In this document: positions 38,126 through 48,567 of the stretch, piece by piece | Layout of the letters: every line of letters starts with the position of its first letter | Position numbering within the stretch: position 1 is the first letter of the stretch | DNA from: Hondaea fermentalgiana | Taxonomy: Eukaryota; Sar; Bigyra; Thraustochytrida; Thraustochytriidae | Length of the DNA stretch: 64,000 nt | Direction of reading: 5' to 3' | Assembly: GCA_014084085.1 (NCBI GenBank) | Contig: NPFB01000033.1 | Span: forward strand, 129,908 to 193,907 | Made by a program: the position numbers and the translations under genes | Notes under the pieces: model-generated | The model's database searches: none | What the model saw: the letters and a program-made list of their open reading frames with translations, nothing else | What the model was told of the DNA's origin: nothing

Positions 38126-40451
38126 AGGACGAAGACAGAGCGCTCTCTCCAGCGGGATGCAAAGTGGAGCGGGTGCACGTGCCAGTGCAGGCGCGAGCTT
38201 GTCCGGCACAAGGTCTATAACTTCGGGAGGAAGGCCGCCGCAGGAGACGCAACGTATCCTGCGCGCCTTCCGCAAGTCAGCCGATGAAGAGGACTTTGCA
38301 ACGTACTCCAAATTCTGCTCGCTCATCGAGATGCGGGACAAACTCGAACCCCGACCCCGATCCCTCAAGTGGCTCAACGGACTCATTAACGACGTTTACG
38401 ATGACCGGGCCGCTGTCAAGAGCAAGTATGATCTCGAAGAACTTCGCATCTTTCCCGTCTTTGTAATGGACCACCTCGGGAAAAGATACGGACTGAGACA
38501 AATCATCGACCAAGTCGCCTGGGATATGGTCCTCAGCGTGCACACACATCGACGACATCGCATCGAGGTCGAGGTCTTTGCTCGATTTCTTGAAGAGTAC
38601 TATGACCGCGAAGATCTCCGCTTCTACCTTCGCGTTCGTAGCATCACCGACAATATTGTTCAGCGTTCCGTGCGCGCTGGCTGGTCCAAGGAGTCTGTCA
38701 GTCAACGTTCAACTACCTCTACTCGCTCAGACATCCACGTCTATCTCAAGTGGAACGAGGTTGAAGCCGTTGCAAAGCACCTCTTTGGATCAAGCGACAG
38801 TGCCGAGCGCCAGGAGACATTTTTGGCTTTAGTCGACGAGAATGCCATGCCTTTGAGCTCTGACGCTGAGTCTGGGTATGCCGGAGACTCCGAAACCAAT
38901 GCGCCACTTGTAGAGGTTGCCCAGCTTCTTCACCTCGCGGTAGCGCAGAATCATGACATTCGTGCACAGTCGATGAGCACCGATGCTCGCATGGCGCACC
39001 GTCGCGACGAGGCCATGCAGGACGTCTTCGGAAACGCGCAGAATACATATCACGATAAACTCCGCGAACTCGGATTTGCTGCAAGCGTGGCCGACGACCA
39101 GCTCAGCCGCGATCTTCACCGCCAACGTCGACTCGACGAGATGTGTCACGCAATAAAGCGCGCCTTGCTAGAAAACGATGCCACGCGAGACTCTCTTCCT
39201 GATGTAAATGAGGCAACGATTCGCGAGTGGGCCGCAGGACTCATGGCCCGGGAAACCTTGGAGGATGGTGCTGCCGATCAAGCATCTCGTTCTTTGCGGA
39301 GCTCACAAACACAGAAGCGTATGCCGAAGTCAAAGGCCAGCTCCGGCGAAACGCTCGACTCGCGATATACTCGCCGCGACGAACGCGGTCGCGGTGTGTC
39401 CCCCTCGCAGCAACAGAGTCCGCCGCCACCGAGCTCTCCGCGACCGCCGCCGCCCCCTTACGAAGACTTTGAAGAGTCACCGACTGCGAAATCATCGTCA
39501 GACTTTGGTTCCTCGGCATACGAACTCGGAGGATTTTACCCATCGCATTCCAATACAAGTCCGGCTTCGTCCGTTTCCAAATTCGTGCCCATTGATGCTT
39601 CGCAAGGTCATCACGCGGAAGCAAAGGGAGGCGGTCTTCCATCGGCACTTTTGCACTCGTCTCAGCAGTCCTCGATACCTGGCTTGCGGACAGTGTCTGA
39701 CTTGCCACCGAGCTCAGCTGAGCCTTCCCACACGCATCCGTATGGCACGCCAAGTGAGCGATCTTTTGGAGCGACCGCGACAACGAAACATGCCAATCAC
39801 CCCGCCGCGGTTCCTCGCGTGCCACTCTCGCCGCCTCCACCACCCCCGGTTGCAGAAGGGCTGATGCTCTCGCCTTCCGCCCTGTCCGAGCCTGGAAACG
39901 CCTGGCCCGGCGCGCGTGGGGGCATGCAAGCAGGCCGAGGCCACCCCACGCACTCTGGTGCAGGGTCCCAGGTCAATCCGTATCAACATCGCCACACAGA
40001 CGCACAGAATGTGATGCGCGAGATTCACGTCAAGCTTGAGCGCGCCAAGCAGGCTTATCTTGCGTCTTTAATGAGTTCAGCCAGAGACCTTCCGCAGACG
40101 GTCTTGTATGAAATAGAAGAAGAGGTTCGCGCCCAGCTTGACCAAAAGACGCGCAAGATTCTGAACGACATTGTGCTTGGGAGGCGGGGTGCCTCTCCGG
40201 GCAGCAGTCCTGTGGACCCGGGTCTCTTGCAGAATCATTCGCATGAGCAGCTCGTGACTGTTTACAAGAACATTCTGCGCTCTCAGCGCGCGAGCGACGG
40301 TTCATACCTTCACCTAAGCCGCCAAGTCGAGGAGCTGTGCGAAGGCATTCTTCATTCTGCAGAGCTTCGTCAAGAGGTCGAACCCCTCGTTGCGCTCCTT
40401 TCCACTTACGCCAATGCGAGACTGGGCAACAACAGATCTAAGTACTTGTGA
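37821..40451 (+). CDS. PolyQ-containing conserved helical protein, unknown function
   Basis: 876 residues. I start it at ATG 37821, the first ATG in the frame; sequence upstream is the promoter shared with the neighbour. An acidic segment is followed by 16 consecutive Gln codons (38079-38126, mixed CAG/CAA). Residues about 140-280 form a compact helical domain (L-K-W-L-N-G-L-I-N-D-V-Y-D-D..Y-G-L-R..E-V-F-A-R-F-L-E-E-Y-Y), a pattern I associate with uncharacterised protist and ciliary proteins. A helical part follows to about 480. A long Pro/Ser-rich disordered region runs about 490-720, with PPPP stretches that could bind SH3, WW or profilin. The last about 150 residues are again helical. No enzyme motif is present. 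Confidence 0.75.
38079..38126 (+). repeat. In-frame CAG/CAA polyglutamine tract
   Basis: Sixteen Gln codons, CAG interrupted by four CAA, inside the gene at 37821-40451. CAA interruptions normally stabilise such tracts. Confidence 0.95.
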
Positions 40452-40773
40452 CCTTTTACTCCCTCTACTACTTGTCTCAGAAATAGGAGTGTATAACTCT
40501 AGTGGCTCAAAGAGAGGAAGGCGGCCAACCAACAATGCATGGTCGATGGCCTGTTCCTTTTGGTGTCTCATGTCAACAAGAGATTGGGCCTAGTTATAGG
40601 TCCTTCAGGCAAGAATCAGTGTTCATGCGTGCATCCTGACGTATCACGCGACGTAGCCACACATAGACAAGCGAGCAAGTAAGTGAGCAAGCAAGCAAGC
40701 AAGCAAAGCCAAAATATTATAAGAAGCAGATGTTGCAATCGACAGAATCAAGATAGTGTCATTGTTCTATTTC
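40452..40773. other. Intergenic, convergent 3' ends
   Basis: Spacer of 322 nt with an AAGC run at 40685-40706. No gene seen. Confidence 0.6.
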
Positions 40774-43700
40774 CTACGAATGAGTTGGCAGCGTTTGTGA
40801 TGGCGCCACGAAGATCATCGCTTCTGTTGGCGACGGCACTGTATACTTGTCTGCGAATCGCTTCGAGCCCACCGTAATGGTTGGCAGCTGCACGTTGCCA
40901 CTCACGAGTGGAACAAGGTTGAGCTTAAACTTTGTAGACTGCGTCGGCCCAAGAAGGAGCGTGGTGGAGTAGCTTCCAGCAATGTAGAATGACGAATTTC
41001 GCGACACAGAAAGCTCGAGCTCCTGCGCCATCCCCGATGCATTCTGAATGTCGAGGACTGCAAGCATGGACTCGCCCACGCGCTTGTCTTCGGAAGGAAA
41101 TGTCGAGAGTGTAAAGAAAAACTGCGTGTGTTCCACTCGCAATTTTGGCAGTGGAATGTGCATGGTCATCTCCGGCCTGCCCTCTTGGCGGCGCCACAGA
41201 ACTGCCACATAACCCAAGGTCGTGTTGTCACCCATCGAGGATGTGCTTACTTCAAAGCCGAGCGAAAGACGTTCGCCGCCGTGCATTGCAACAGGGGCTG
41301 GAAGCACAGACGTAGATACGTTCGAAGCCCCCGGTGTCTCGTCGAGCCTTCGCGTCGGGGATGTTGACTCGCTGGCAACCGTACACATTTTGGACGGCTC
41401 AACACGAACGTCAACAACCTCGATACGGTCGACAGCAAGAGGCTCTTGCGGGCAGACAAGATCAAGGTCGACAGTACAGGGAGCGTTGACGCCCAAGGCA
41501 CTTGGTAGCTGCGGATTGCGTGGAATGAGTTTGACTTGGCTCTCGAAGGGAAGACAGCAAGGGATCTCGAATGTCTTGTTTGCCTGCACGCAGGTCCTTG
41601 CGTTTGGGAGCACGTAGTCCAGCCTGAGTGTACACTTTCTGGCCTGACGACGCCCCGACGCCGCAGATGCAGAAAACGGTAGCGAGCTGAACCGACATGC
41701 AAATTTGATCGAGCACGATGTCCCAGGCTCGAGAGAGACATTCTGCTCGAGAGGATCACTTGGCTGCAGATCATCGGATGAAAGCTCGAGGGACGTATGA
41801 TCCATTTTGAAAAAGAACGGCGTTGACTTGGACTGCAATGGTGGATCGCACGTGACCCAGAGCTTGCCGTCCCTGATTGATTCCTCGCCTGCGGAAAGGT
41901 GTGCCTCGAGCTCAAACATTTCACCAATCAAAGCGAAGCCTGTATGTTCGAGACGAATCTCTAACGAGCTTTCAAAGGGGCGAATGACCAAGGAGCGCGA
42001 GGGACGAGCTGGCGTCGAGCTTTGCTGCTGAGATGCACCATGAGATCTCGCGCCATGCATGGCAGACGAGAGAGAGATTCTACTGGTCCCGTTGAGGTTT
42101 GGCGAAGCTGTGATTAGATTGAGCACCGTGTCGCTCGAGTGCAACGGGTCATTAGCGGCCTCTCGGGCAGACGACCACAAAGACACGCCCGAGAACATTG
42201 CAAAGCCAGCTGGTGGCTCCATCGTGGCCGATTCCTCAGCCACGAGCTTGAGCTGCAGGCGCACGGGCGTCAAGGGAACACCACGACGAGACGGCGAAGC
42301 CAAGAGCCCGCCTTGGCGGTGCCTCGCGAGGCTCGTCATATCGCCTGCGTCCGCAGAAGAAGAACGCGGCTTGGAATTTTCCAGATCAAGAAGATGCACA
42401 GGGACCTTAAAAGTCTGCTCTGTGTTCGCGGCGAAGCGCACCTCGCGTTGGCCCTCCGTCAAAGGAACCTCGTAGCGCGAATCATTAAAGATCATGGAAA
42501 GGGTTTGAAAGCGCGTCTCGATGTGAAAGGTCGACCGTATTCGTACAACGAGCTCTACCGTGTCGCCTACTGCGGCTTCGTGACGGTCAAAGTATGCGGA
42601 CCACTGAATGGGAGAATCTTCCAAATCATCGAGTGTAAAACCAAGTTTGAGACGAGCACCATCAGGCGTGTTGCCATCCTTTGCGCGGCGCACGGGCGTG
42701 GCGAGCCATGTGTGGAACTGCTGGGCGACAGCCGCCTTGCGCGCTGGCGGCACAGCGCGCATGGAGAGGAGGCGAAGCGCGCTGTGCATGACTTTACGAC
42801 GCTCGGAGACAGCATCAATGTCAAAGTCAGCATCGCCGGGAGAAAGCTTGGCCGCCGAGTCAACAATATCGAATAAAACTGGCTCAGCGAGCGCGAACCA
42901 TTGATCGCGATTGAAGGCGACGACGGCATGGAGGAGGTCCTGCATGGCCAGTCCAATGGCCCCTCTCTGGACAAGCTCGCGGCCAATGCAGGCCCGGATT
43001 CCGGCGATTAGACGGACGCTTCGCGCATCTTTGTTCGTCTCGGTGGATAGAGCGAGAACTCTGCGAAGCAAATGAAGCGCCAAGGCGCCCTGATCACACT
43101 TGGCCTCCTCGAGGTATATTGCGCACTGGGTCAGAGAGTTCGACACCGATGCTTCAATGGACGCATTGCTCTGCATAGATGTCACTACCGGATATGCGCC
43201 CATAAATTGGCTTGACTCGACGCGAGCATTGTGCTGACTTGTAAGGGAGTCGAGCTGCTCGCGCAGTTGTTGGGCGTTTGCAGCGGAAGGGCCGGCGACA
43301 CCGAGCGCCTCCGCGGCCTCTCGGCGCCGGATGGCAAAACGGCTTGCAAGACGAGTGTGATATGCAACGCTGCAGCGCGCTCGATCGAACGCGGAGAGTC
43401 CTGAGAGGGAGACGGCGGTACCGAGTTCGTAAATGAGGCCCGAGAACCCTACATGCTGATTTGCAAGCCATTCCCAGTGCTGGAAGATGAGACTGGCGGG
43501 GCCCTCGAGGGCACGAAAGGTGCGCATGTGCCGATCAAACTGCATAAGTATGGCCTTGGTACTCTGGCTCGACGAAAGACGCAGCCGACAGAGGCGAATG
43601 TGCACTATTTCTGCAACAGCCTTGATCTCCATGACGGGGTAGGTGCCCGGCGCGTGAACGAGAAGCTCCTCGGTCTGCATTTGAGTGGGCCGATTTGAGG

Positions 43701-44850
43701 ATTTGCGGGAGGCAAGCTCAATGCAAGCCAGATACGCGAGCTCGTGATGTTTGAGTGCCTTTTCAAAGGTAAAGGTTGCCTCGTAAAGGCGTGCCATCTT
43801 GAGATTGTAGCGAGCAGTCGCGGCGTAGTAGGCCTCGACACTACGGGTTCGGCTCCCATGCTGTTGTTGACCCAAGTGAAGAAGATGTTGTTGCGCGCGC
43901 AAGCCTTTTGCTGTGTAATATGCGGCAGACTCCTTGCGTACGATTCGCGCCAGAGACACAAGCGGCGCCTCGGCAGCATCGGCACTATTCACAACAACCA
44001 CGCAGTTTTGTGAGAGCTTGAGTTCGCGTGCGAGCGCACTCGTCCTCTGCTGAACCTGTTCTAGCTTGTGAGGCACCTCGAGTTGGGACGGCACGTCGCT
44101 CTCAGCAAAGAGAATGACAATAATGCGAACAAATGACGCGTACTGATTAAGCCCTCGACGAAGCTCGGCCACTTTGTCTCCAATTTCACGATCAGGGGCA
44201 TTTGCTTGACAGACAAGAAGGACACAGCTTGGAATGAGACCCTGATGTTTGTCCATCCAGGCTGTAGAAAAGATCCCTGCGAGCGGCTTCCCGCCAGTCC
44301 CACCGGAAAACTGTTGCTGTTGCTGCTGTTGCTGCAAGGTGTCTGCGTCGACACCTCGCTGCATTTCCTGGAGCCTCACTTGAGGTTGCATGGCCGCGTC
44401 TTTTTTCGTTGGGTAAGCAAAGCGCATCGATCGCTCGTGCACGACGAAGCCCCCAGAATCGTCGTTGCTGTTGTCATCACTGGCGCTTGCGCCTTCATGA
44501 TTCTTTTCACCGGGGTGAAGAGCTCCTGCCGCGGGGTCGCCGTCGTGGTCGCCCTGCTTCGGGCCCGAGTTCTCTCCCGCGGCATCGAGCGCCCGCGAGG
44601 CAGGGCGCAGCACGACGCCGGTCGCGCGCAGGGTCTCGGTGAGCCCATGCCGTAGGCCCGCTGCCACGACGGCGCCATCCTTGCCTGCGGCGCCGGCCGC
44701 GTGCCGTGTCGTTGCCGCGCGCTCTGCGCCGGGGCCGGTCTTCTCCGCGTCCGCCTGCACCACCGCCACCAGCGGCCGCAGCGCCGCGCCGCGCATGGCG
44801 CAGGATCTTTTCGTCTTGTGCCTTTGTCGATCGATCGATCGATCGATCAT
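40774..44850 (-). CDS. TRAPPC11 / foie-gras-like trafficking protein
   Basis: Up to 1358 residues in one exon. The first ATG (44850) sits in a GATC repeat. A second in-frame ATG at 44796 opens M-R-G-A-A-L-R-P-L-V-A-V-V, which resembles the usual TRAPPC11 beginning and may be the real start (1340 residues). After a disordered part and a short polyQ come V-L-L-V-C-Q and N-C-V-V-V-V-N strands. A helical foie-gras-type repeat region follows (about 330-560; Y-N-L-K-M-A-R-L-Y-E..A-L-K-H-H-E-L-A-Y). The C-terminal half is beta-rich, Ig-like sequence of the gryzun type. TRAPPC11 is a subunit of TRAPP III, a Rab1 activator needed for ER-Golgi transport and autophagy. Assignment rests on domain pattern and length. 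Confidence 0.72.
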   Translation of the reverse strand: MIDRSIDRQRHKTKRSCAMRGAALRPLVAVVQADAEKTGPGAERAATTRHAAGAAGKDGAVVAAGLRHGLTETLRATGVVLRPASRALDAAGENSGPKQGDHDGDPAAGALHPGEKNHEGASASDDNSNDDSGGFVVHERSMRFAYPTKKDAAMQPQVRLQEMQRGVDADTLQQQQQQQQFSGGTGGKPLAGIFSTAWMDKHQGLIPSCVLLVCQANAPDREIGDKVAELRRGLNQYASFVRIIVILFAESDVPSQLEVPHKLEQVQQRTSALARELKLSQNCVVVVNSADAAEAPLVSLARIVRKESAAYYTAKGLRAQQHLLHLGQQQHGSRTRSVEAYYAATARYNLKMARLYEATFTFEKALKHHELAYLACIELASRKSSNRPTQMQTEELLVHAPGTYPVMEIKAVAEIVHIRLCRLRLSSSQSTKAILMQFDRHMRTFRALEGPASLIFQHWEWLANQHVGFSGLIYELGTAVSLSGLSAFDRARCSVAYHTRLASRFAIRRREAAEALGVAGPSAANAQQLREQLDSLTSQHNARVESSQFMGAYPVVTSMQSNASIEASVSNSLTQCAIYLEEAKCDQGALALHLLRRVLALSTETNKDARSVRLIAGIRACIGRELVQRGAIGLAMQDLLHAVVAFNRDQWFALAEPVLFDIVDSAAKLSPGDADFDIDAVSERRKVMHSALRLLSMRAVPPARKAAVAQQFHTWLATPVRRAKDGNTPDGARLKLGFTLDDLEDSPIQWSAYFDRHEAAVGDTVELVVRIRSTFHIETRFQTLSMIFNDSRYEVPLTEGQREVRFAANTEQTFKVPVHLLDLENSKPRSSSADAGDMTSLARHRQGGLLASPSRRGVPLTPVRLQLKLVAEESATMEPPAGFAMFSGVSLWSSAREAANDPLHSSDTVLNLITASPNLNGTSRISLSSAMHGARSHGASQQQSSTPARPSRSLVIRPFESSLEIRLEHTGFALIGEMFELEAHLSAGEESIRDGKLWVTCDPPLQSKSTPFFFKMDHTSLELSSDDLQPSDPLEQNVSLEPGTSCSIKFACRFSSLPFSASAASGRRQARKCTLRLDYVLPNARTCVQANKTFEIPCCLPFESQVKLIPRNPQLPSALGVNAPCTVDLDLVCPQEPLAVDRIEVVDVRVEPSKMCTVASESTSPTRRLDETPGASNVSTSVLPAPVAMHGGERLSLGFEVSTSSMGDNTTLGYVAVLWRRQEGRPEMTMHIPLPKLRVEHTQFFFTLSTFPSEDKRVGESMLAVLDIQNASGMAQELELSVSRNSSFYIAGSYSTTLLLGPTQSTKFKLNLVPLVSGNVQLPTITVGSKRFADKYTVPSPTEAMIFVAPSQTLPTHS

Positions 44851-44860
44851 CGATCATCGA
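44827..44860. repeat. (TCGA)n palindromic repeat
   Basis: Five perfect TCGA units followed by TCATCGATCATCGA. The unit is self-complementary, so both strands read alike. It overlaps the first possible ATG of the TRAPPC11-like gene. Confidence 0.88.
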
Positions 44861-45633
44861 AGCAGCAGAAAGCTCGTCGAGATCATGATCATTCATTTCT
44901 GCTCTTTTGCCCACATTGCGCGTCTGATCAAGAGCAGGGAAGCGCAGGAGAGAAGACCAGTCTTGAGGTATACACCAGGACCAGGACCAGGACCAGGACC
45001 CGGACCCGGATCATGATCAGAAGAAGATGTCGTGGTCGTCGCAAGCGAGCTTTGGATTTTGTTGATGAAAAAACTCTCGATGAATTTACTACACCCTTGA
45101 ACGGGCGCGCCGCTGAGACGACTGATGCTTGAACGACAACTTGGAGGCCAAGCGACCGCTATACTGAACGATGTGTTGATCACTTTTGCGTGAAAATGTT
45201 GGAAAACAACGTTGAACACACCAAGGCTGGCCAACTCGTTAGCTCATGTCTAGGTACTTTTTAAGGCTTTGAGACGAAGCCTCATGGATGATTCGAAGCC
45301 CTCAAATATGATCGAAGCCGTCCAGGATGAGGGCTGTACGTACAGCATCGTTTGCTGTCCCGAAGCCTGAAGCTTGAAGCTTGAAGCTCGCCGAGACCTG
45401 GAAAGGTGCAATACACACTGCGAAAAAAGAGACACATGAGGCCCAAAACACGAACTTGAGCAAGTAAAAGCGGCGGTGCACCTCGTAGCGATCGACACGA
45501 GAGGGGCAGCAGGTGGCAGCGCAACCAGGGAGTACTTACCGCCGCGTGGCAACGAGGTGGTCTCGAAGCTCGTTAACGCTTGCTCTGAAGGGTCTTCCGG
45601 ACGGTGGAGCCGAGGCTCAGCAAGATCAGGCAA
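44851..45633. other. Shared 5' region
   Basis: Nearly 0.8 kb between divergent starts, carrying the CCAGGA hexamer array and an AAGCTTGAAGCTTGAAGC repeat near 45370-45388. No gene seen. Confidence 0.55.
44973..45012. repeat. (CCAGGA)n hexamer array
   Basis: Six to seven hexamer units, the last ones CCCGGA variants, in the leader region between the TRAPPC11-like and esterase genes. Confidence 0.88.
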
Positions 45634-46521
45634 ATGGCGTGGCGCGCTCAAGTCAAGGAACTCGTGACCCGCGCGCTCTTACCCTCTGGCGCAGAGGGTC
45701 TCGTGAATGTGGGCAAGACGAAGTCCTATGAAGCATCGCAAATCTTGTGCTGGCCCGACGTAATGTACACGTCCGAGAAAGATCCATGTTTGCAAGTTGA
45801 CGTCTTTGTTCCCGGCGAAGCTGTTGTCCCGTTTCCACGATCACCTACTCCAGTTCTGCTGATGCTACACGGTGGTGGATTCAAGCTCGGGTCGCGAAAG
45901 CTGCCGAGCATTGTAAAATTTTCTGAAATGTGCGCGGAAACGCATGGGATCACAGTGATGTCTGCCGGCTATCGAATGGGAGCGAGTGTATCTCTACAAG
46001 AGCAGATTGCAGACGTGACAAAGGCAGTCTGCTGGGTTCGCGCCAACGCGGCGTCGTTTGGCGGCGATCCTGATCAAGTCTTTGTGGCAGGGCATTCGGC
46101 AGGTGCTTTTCTCGCCATGCACGCCGGACTCGCGTTTCGTGATGGAGGTGTGCGAGGCATTATTGGCGTGAGCGGAATTTATGATCTCGAGAATTTGTCC
46201 AGTATGGTTCCTCGCGTGGGTCCTGCATACGTGAGTCGCGTTGTCGGCACGGACGCCCCAGCAAGCCGGTTTGCGTTGGCCAATTCTTCGCGACTGGCGG
46301 CTTACAAGGAGCGAATGCTCTTGCTAATGCCACAAAACGAGCTCCCCCTTCTCAAGGGCGACGCGTTTGCTATTTTCAATTCTCCGCGACGAGCCAAGTG
46401 CACACTCGAGGAGATTCGCGACTGTAACCACTGGAGTATCATCACGCAGCCTGCTACGGCTGCTCTAACCGCAGCATTTGTACGCAACGAGCTGCACGCG
46501 CCCCGAAAAAGTCGACGTTAA
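45634..46521 (+). CDS. Alpha/beta-hydrolase carboxylesterase (HGGG / BD-FAE-like)
   Basis: 295 residues from the first ATG at 45634. The oxyanion motif H-G-G-G (79-82), nucleophile elbow G-H-S-A-G (153-157, S155) and a C-terminal catalytic His in C-N-H-W-S (H266) are all present. An acidic triad member probably lies near residues 230-245. The family includes hormone-sensitive-lipase-like esterases, kynurenine formamidase and prenylcysteine methylesterase; the sequence F-G-G-D-P-D-Q-V just before the elbow is typical for this group. There is no signal peptide or TM helix, so it is probably cytosolic. The substrate cannot be assigned. The gene ends only 89 nt before the stop of the convergent DUF2855 gene. 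Confidence 0.87.
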   Translation: MAWRAQVKELVTRALLPSGAEGLVNVGKTKSYEASQILCWPDVMYTSEKDPCLQVDVFVPGEAVVPFPRSPTPVLLMLHGGGFKLGSRKLPSIVKFSEMCAETHGITVMSAGYRMGASVSLQEQIADVTKAVCWVRANAASFGGDPDQVFVAGHSAGAFLAMHAGLAFRDGGVRGIIGVSGIYDLENLSSMVPRVGPAYVSRVVGTDAPASRFALANSSRLAAYKERMLLLMPQNELPLLKGDAFAIFNSPRRAKCTLEEIRDCNHWSIITQPATAALTAAFVRNELHAPRKSRR

Positions 46522-46610
46522 ATTCTATGTAAAGTAAATAGAGACACGATTCTTTCATTTGTTCTGTTTCGTCAGAGAGATTCTTCGGATGCTCGCAAGA
46601 CACCACATCA

Positions 46611-47756
46611 TCAGAGTTTTGCATTTGAGACGTCCGACGAAGGCCAGAGCGTGACCACCATACCCTGCGAGGGATCGAAGCCCGTCTCGAGGGCAGAAGT
46701 GAATTCGCGTTTGAGGGCATCTGCGCCAACAACCTTTTGCACCTGGCACCAGTTGTTCCGCTTTACATCCTCTAGATAGGCTGCAAATGACTCGCGCGTG
46801 GTCTTGTCAAAAGTGGCTGCGCCAATTCGGCGGACGACCTCCTCCGCATACGTGGGAGCAAAAAAGAACTTCCCAGGACCTTGGCTATCCTGGTCCCAGT
46901 GCGTGAGACCCACGCGGCAGCACGAAGCATTCGGGAGGCACGAAAGAACCGTCTGCAAGACCTTGCCATTGCCGGACATATCCACAAGCAGACCTTTGTG
47001 TTTGCGCATGGCCTCGGCATTCTCGTTGGAAGCGCCAAGAAATGTCTCTGCGTCATCGTAGGCAACAACCTCATCGTAGAGACCGATTCGTTTGACAAAG
47101 TCAACGTTGCTGGCGCTCGTCAGGCCAACCGTGCGCAGGTCCGCGTTGGAGTTCTCAGGACGATGGTATTTGAGCAGATACGCCATTCCAATTGCAGTCT
47201 TGCTGCTTGCAGAGGTGAGCAGGACCGTCCCTTGCGATTCGTTGGCCATGTCATTCGCGGCATAGTCCATGAGCAGCCAAGACGTGAGGAAGAGAGGGCG
47301 CATGAGGATCATCAAGTCCTCCAGATCCCGCGAGACGTACAACGGATCTTGCTGGGCATCAATGCGCGAGTAGGTGTTGTAGATGCGCGCAAGGTCCCGG
47401 CGATGCGGGGAGAGGTCAATAAACTGGTTGGGACGCACAGTCGAAGCCTTCAGCACAGCGTACTGGGCGTAGGGTAGGAAACCATAGAGGCGCTCACCAA
47501 CTCGAATACCCTCCGCGCGAGATACCACGACGCGCGCGATGCCCCAGCTGGGAATCGCCGCGAGGTACGCGCTTCCGGTGGGGAAAAAGTCAAAGTACCG
47601 CATATTCTCGCCGCTGAGCCCGTACGTGACATTATTCGCGGTGAAGGCGCACTTTTCAATCTCGACAAGGACCTCGCCTTCTCTGATCTCGAGCGCCGTA
47701 CGTTGTCGAACCTGGGTCCTCGACAGCGCGTCGCGTCCAACAAGAAACTCGCTCAT
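46611..47756 (-). CDS. DUF2855 family protein (MDR-like fold)
   Basis: 381 residues. I place the start at ATG 47756: the conserved protein begins there (M-S-E-F-L-V-G-R-D-A-L), and the open frame further upstream is only low-complexity leader. The N-terminal part is GroES-like (E-G-E-V-L-V-E-I-E-K-C-A-F-T-A-N-N-V-T-Y). The later S-S-K-T-A-I-G-M-A and V-G-L-T-S-A-S-N segments resemble a nucleotide-binding Rossmann half of quinone-oxidoreductase-type MDR proteins. This whole-length pattern matches DUF2855, found in bacteria, fungi and protists without a proven reaction. A reductase role is inference. The promoter is shared with the spliced coiled-coil gene. Confidence 0.85.
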   Translation of the reverse strand: MSEFLVGRDALSRTQVRQRTALEIREGEVLVEIEKCAFTANNVTYGLSGENMRYFDFFPTGSAYLAAIPSWGIARVVVSRAEGIRVGERLYGFLPYAQYAVLKASTVRPNQFIDLSPHRRDLARIYNTYSRIDAQQDPLYVSRDLEDLMILMRPLFLTSWLLMDYAANDMANESQGTVLLTSASSKTAIGMAYLLKYHRPENSNADLRTVGLTSASNVDFVKRIGLYDEVVAYDDAETFLGASNENAEAMRKHKGLLVDMSGNGKVLQTVLSCLPNASCCRVGLTHWDQDSQGPGKFFFAPTYAEEVVRRIGAATFDKTTRESFAAYLEDVKRNNWCQVQKVVGADALKREFTSALETGFDPSQGMVVTLWPSSDVSNAKL

Positions 47757-48567
47757 CTTCTTCCTCGCCTTCCCTCCTCCCTCTTCGGGAAGCGTCTCGC
47801 CGCTTTCCCAGTCTTTGCAGCTCGCGAGCCAGACAGCAAGCCAGCCAGCCGATCTCCGCTGCAGCGCCGCGTCTCGCCGCTCCGCGCCGCTGCCGTCTGC
47901 CCTCCTCGCTTTCGGCTTTGCCGCGCCCGGCGAGCGAGGCGTTCCGATCGTCGTCAAGACCCAAGCCAAGCCAAGCCAAGCTTGCTCGCGCCGCGCGGGT
48001 CCCCCCGCCTCCCCCACGCCGCCCCACAACCGCGCTGCGTCGAGCTGGCTGTGGTCCACAGCGTGGAGCGGGGTGCGGGGCCACTCCCCTTCTCCGCCGT
48101 CTGCAGAGCTTTCGCCTGCAAAAGAGAGAGAATGGATAAAGGAATGAATGAATGAATGAACGAACGAACGAAGGAAAGGAGGACGCGGGCAGACAGAGCG
48201 CCATCGCTCGGGCGATCGCGCGCGAGGTCGCGGGCGCGGCGGGCTTGCGCGAGGCAGCGAGGGAGGCAGGCAGCGAGGGAGGCAGGCAGGCAGCGGAGCG
48301 AAGGAGCGGCGGCGGCGGGCCGTCATTCGTCGGACTGTCCGCTCCTCCAGGCAAAAGTACTTACGTACTACGCACGCAAACGTGAACGAGGAAAGCGGGC
48401 AGGGACGCGCGCGGCCGAGAGACGGGCGCCAGGCGAGCAAGGGAGCGGCGCGAGGCTGGACGAGAGCTCGACCGGCGTGCTTGCGCGCTTGCTGGCTTCG
48501 TTGTGTAGCTGTTAGTTTCTCCTGCTCCCGGAGCGACGTCTTGGCGCGAAACGTACTGCACGCCGCC
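47757..48567. other. Shared GC-rich 5' region
   Basis: About 0.8 kb between divergent genes with a CCAAG run (about 47959-47980), a GAAT/GAAC tetramer run at 48141-48172 and GGCAG repeats near 48248-48292. Open frames here are compositional. No gene seen. Confidence 0.55.
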
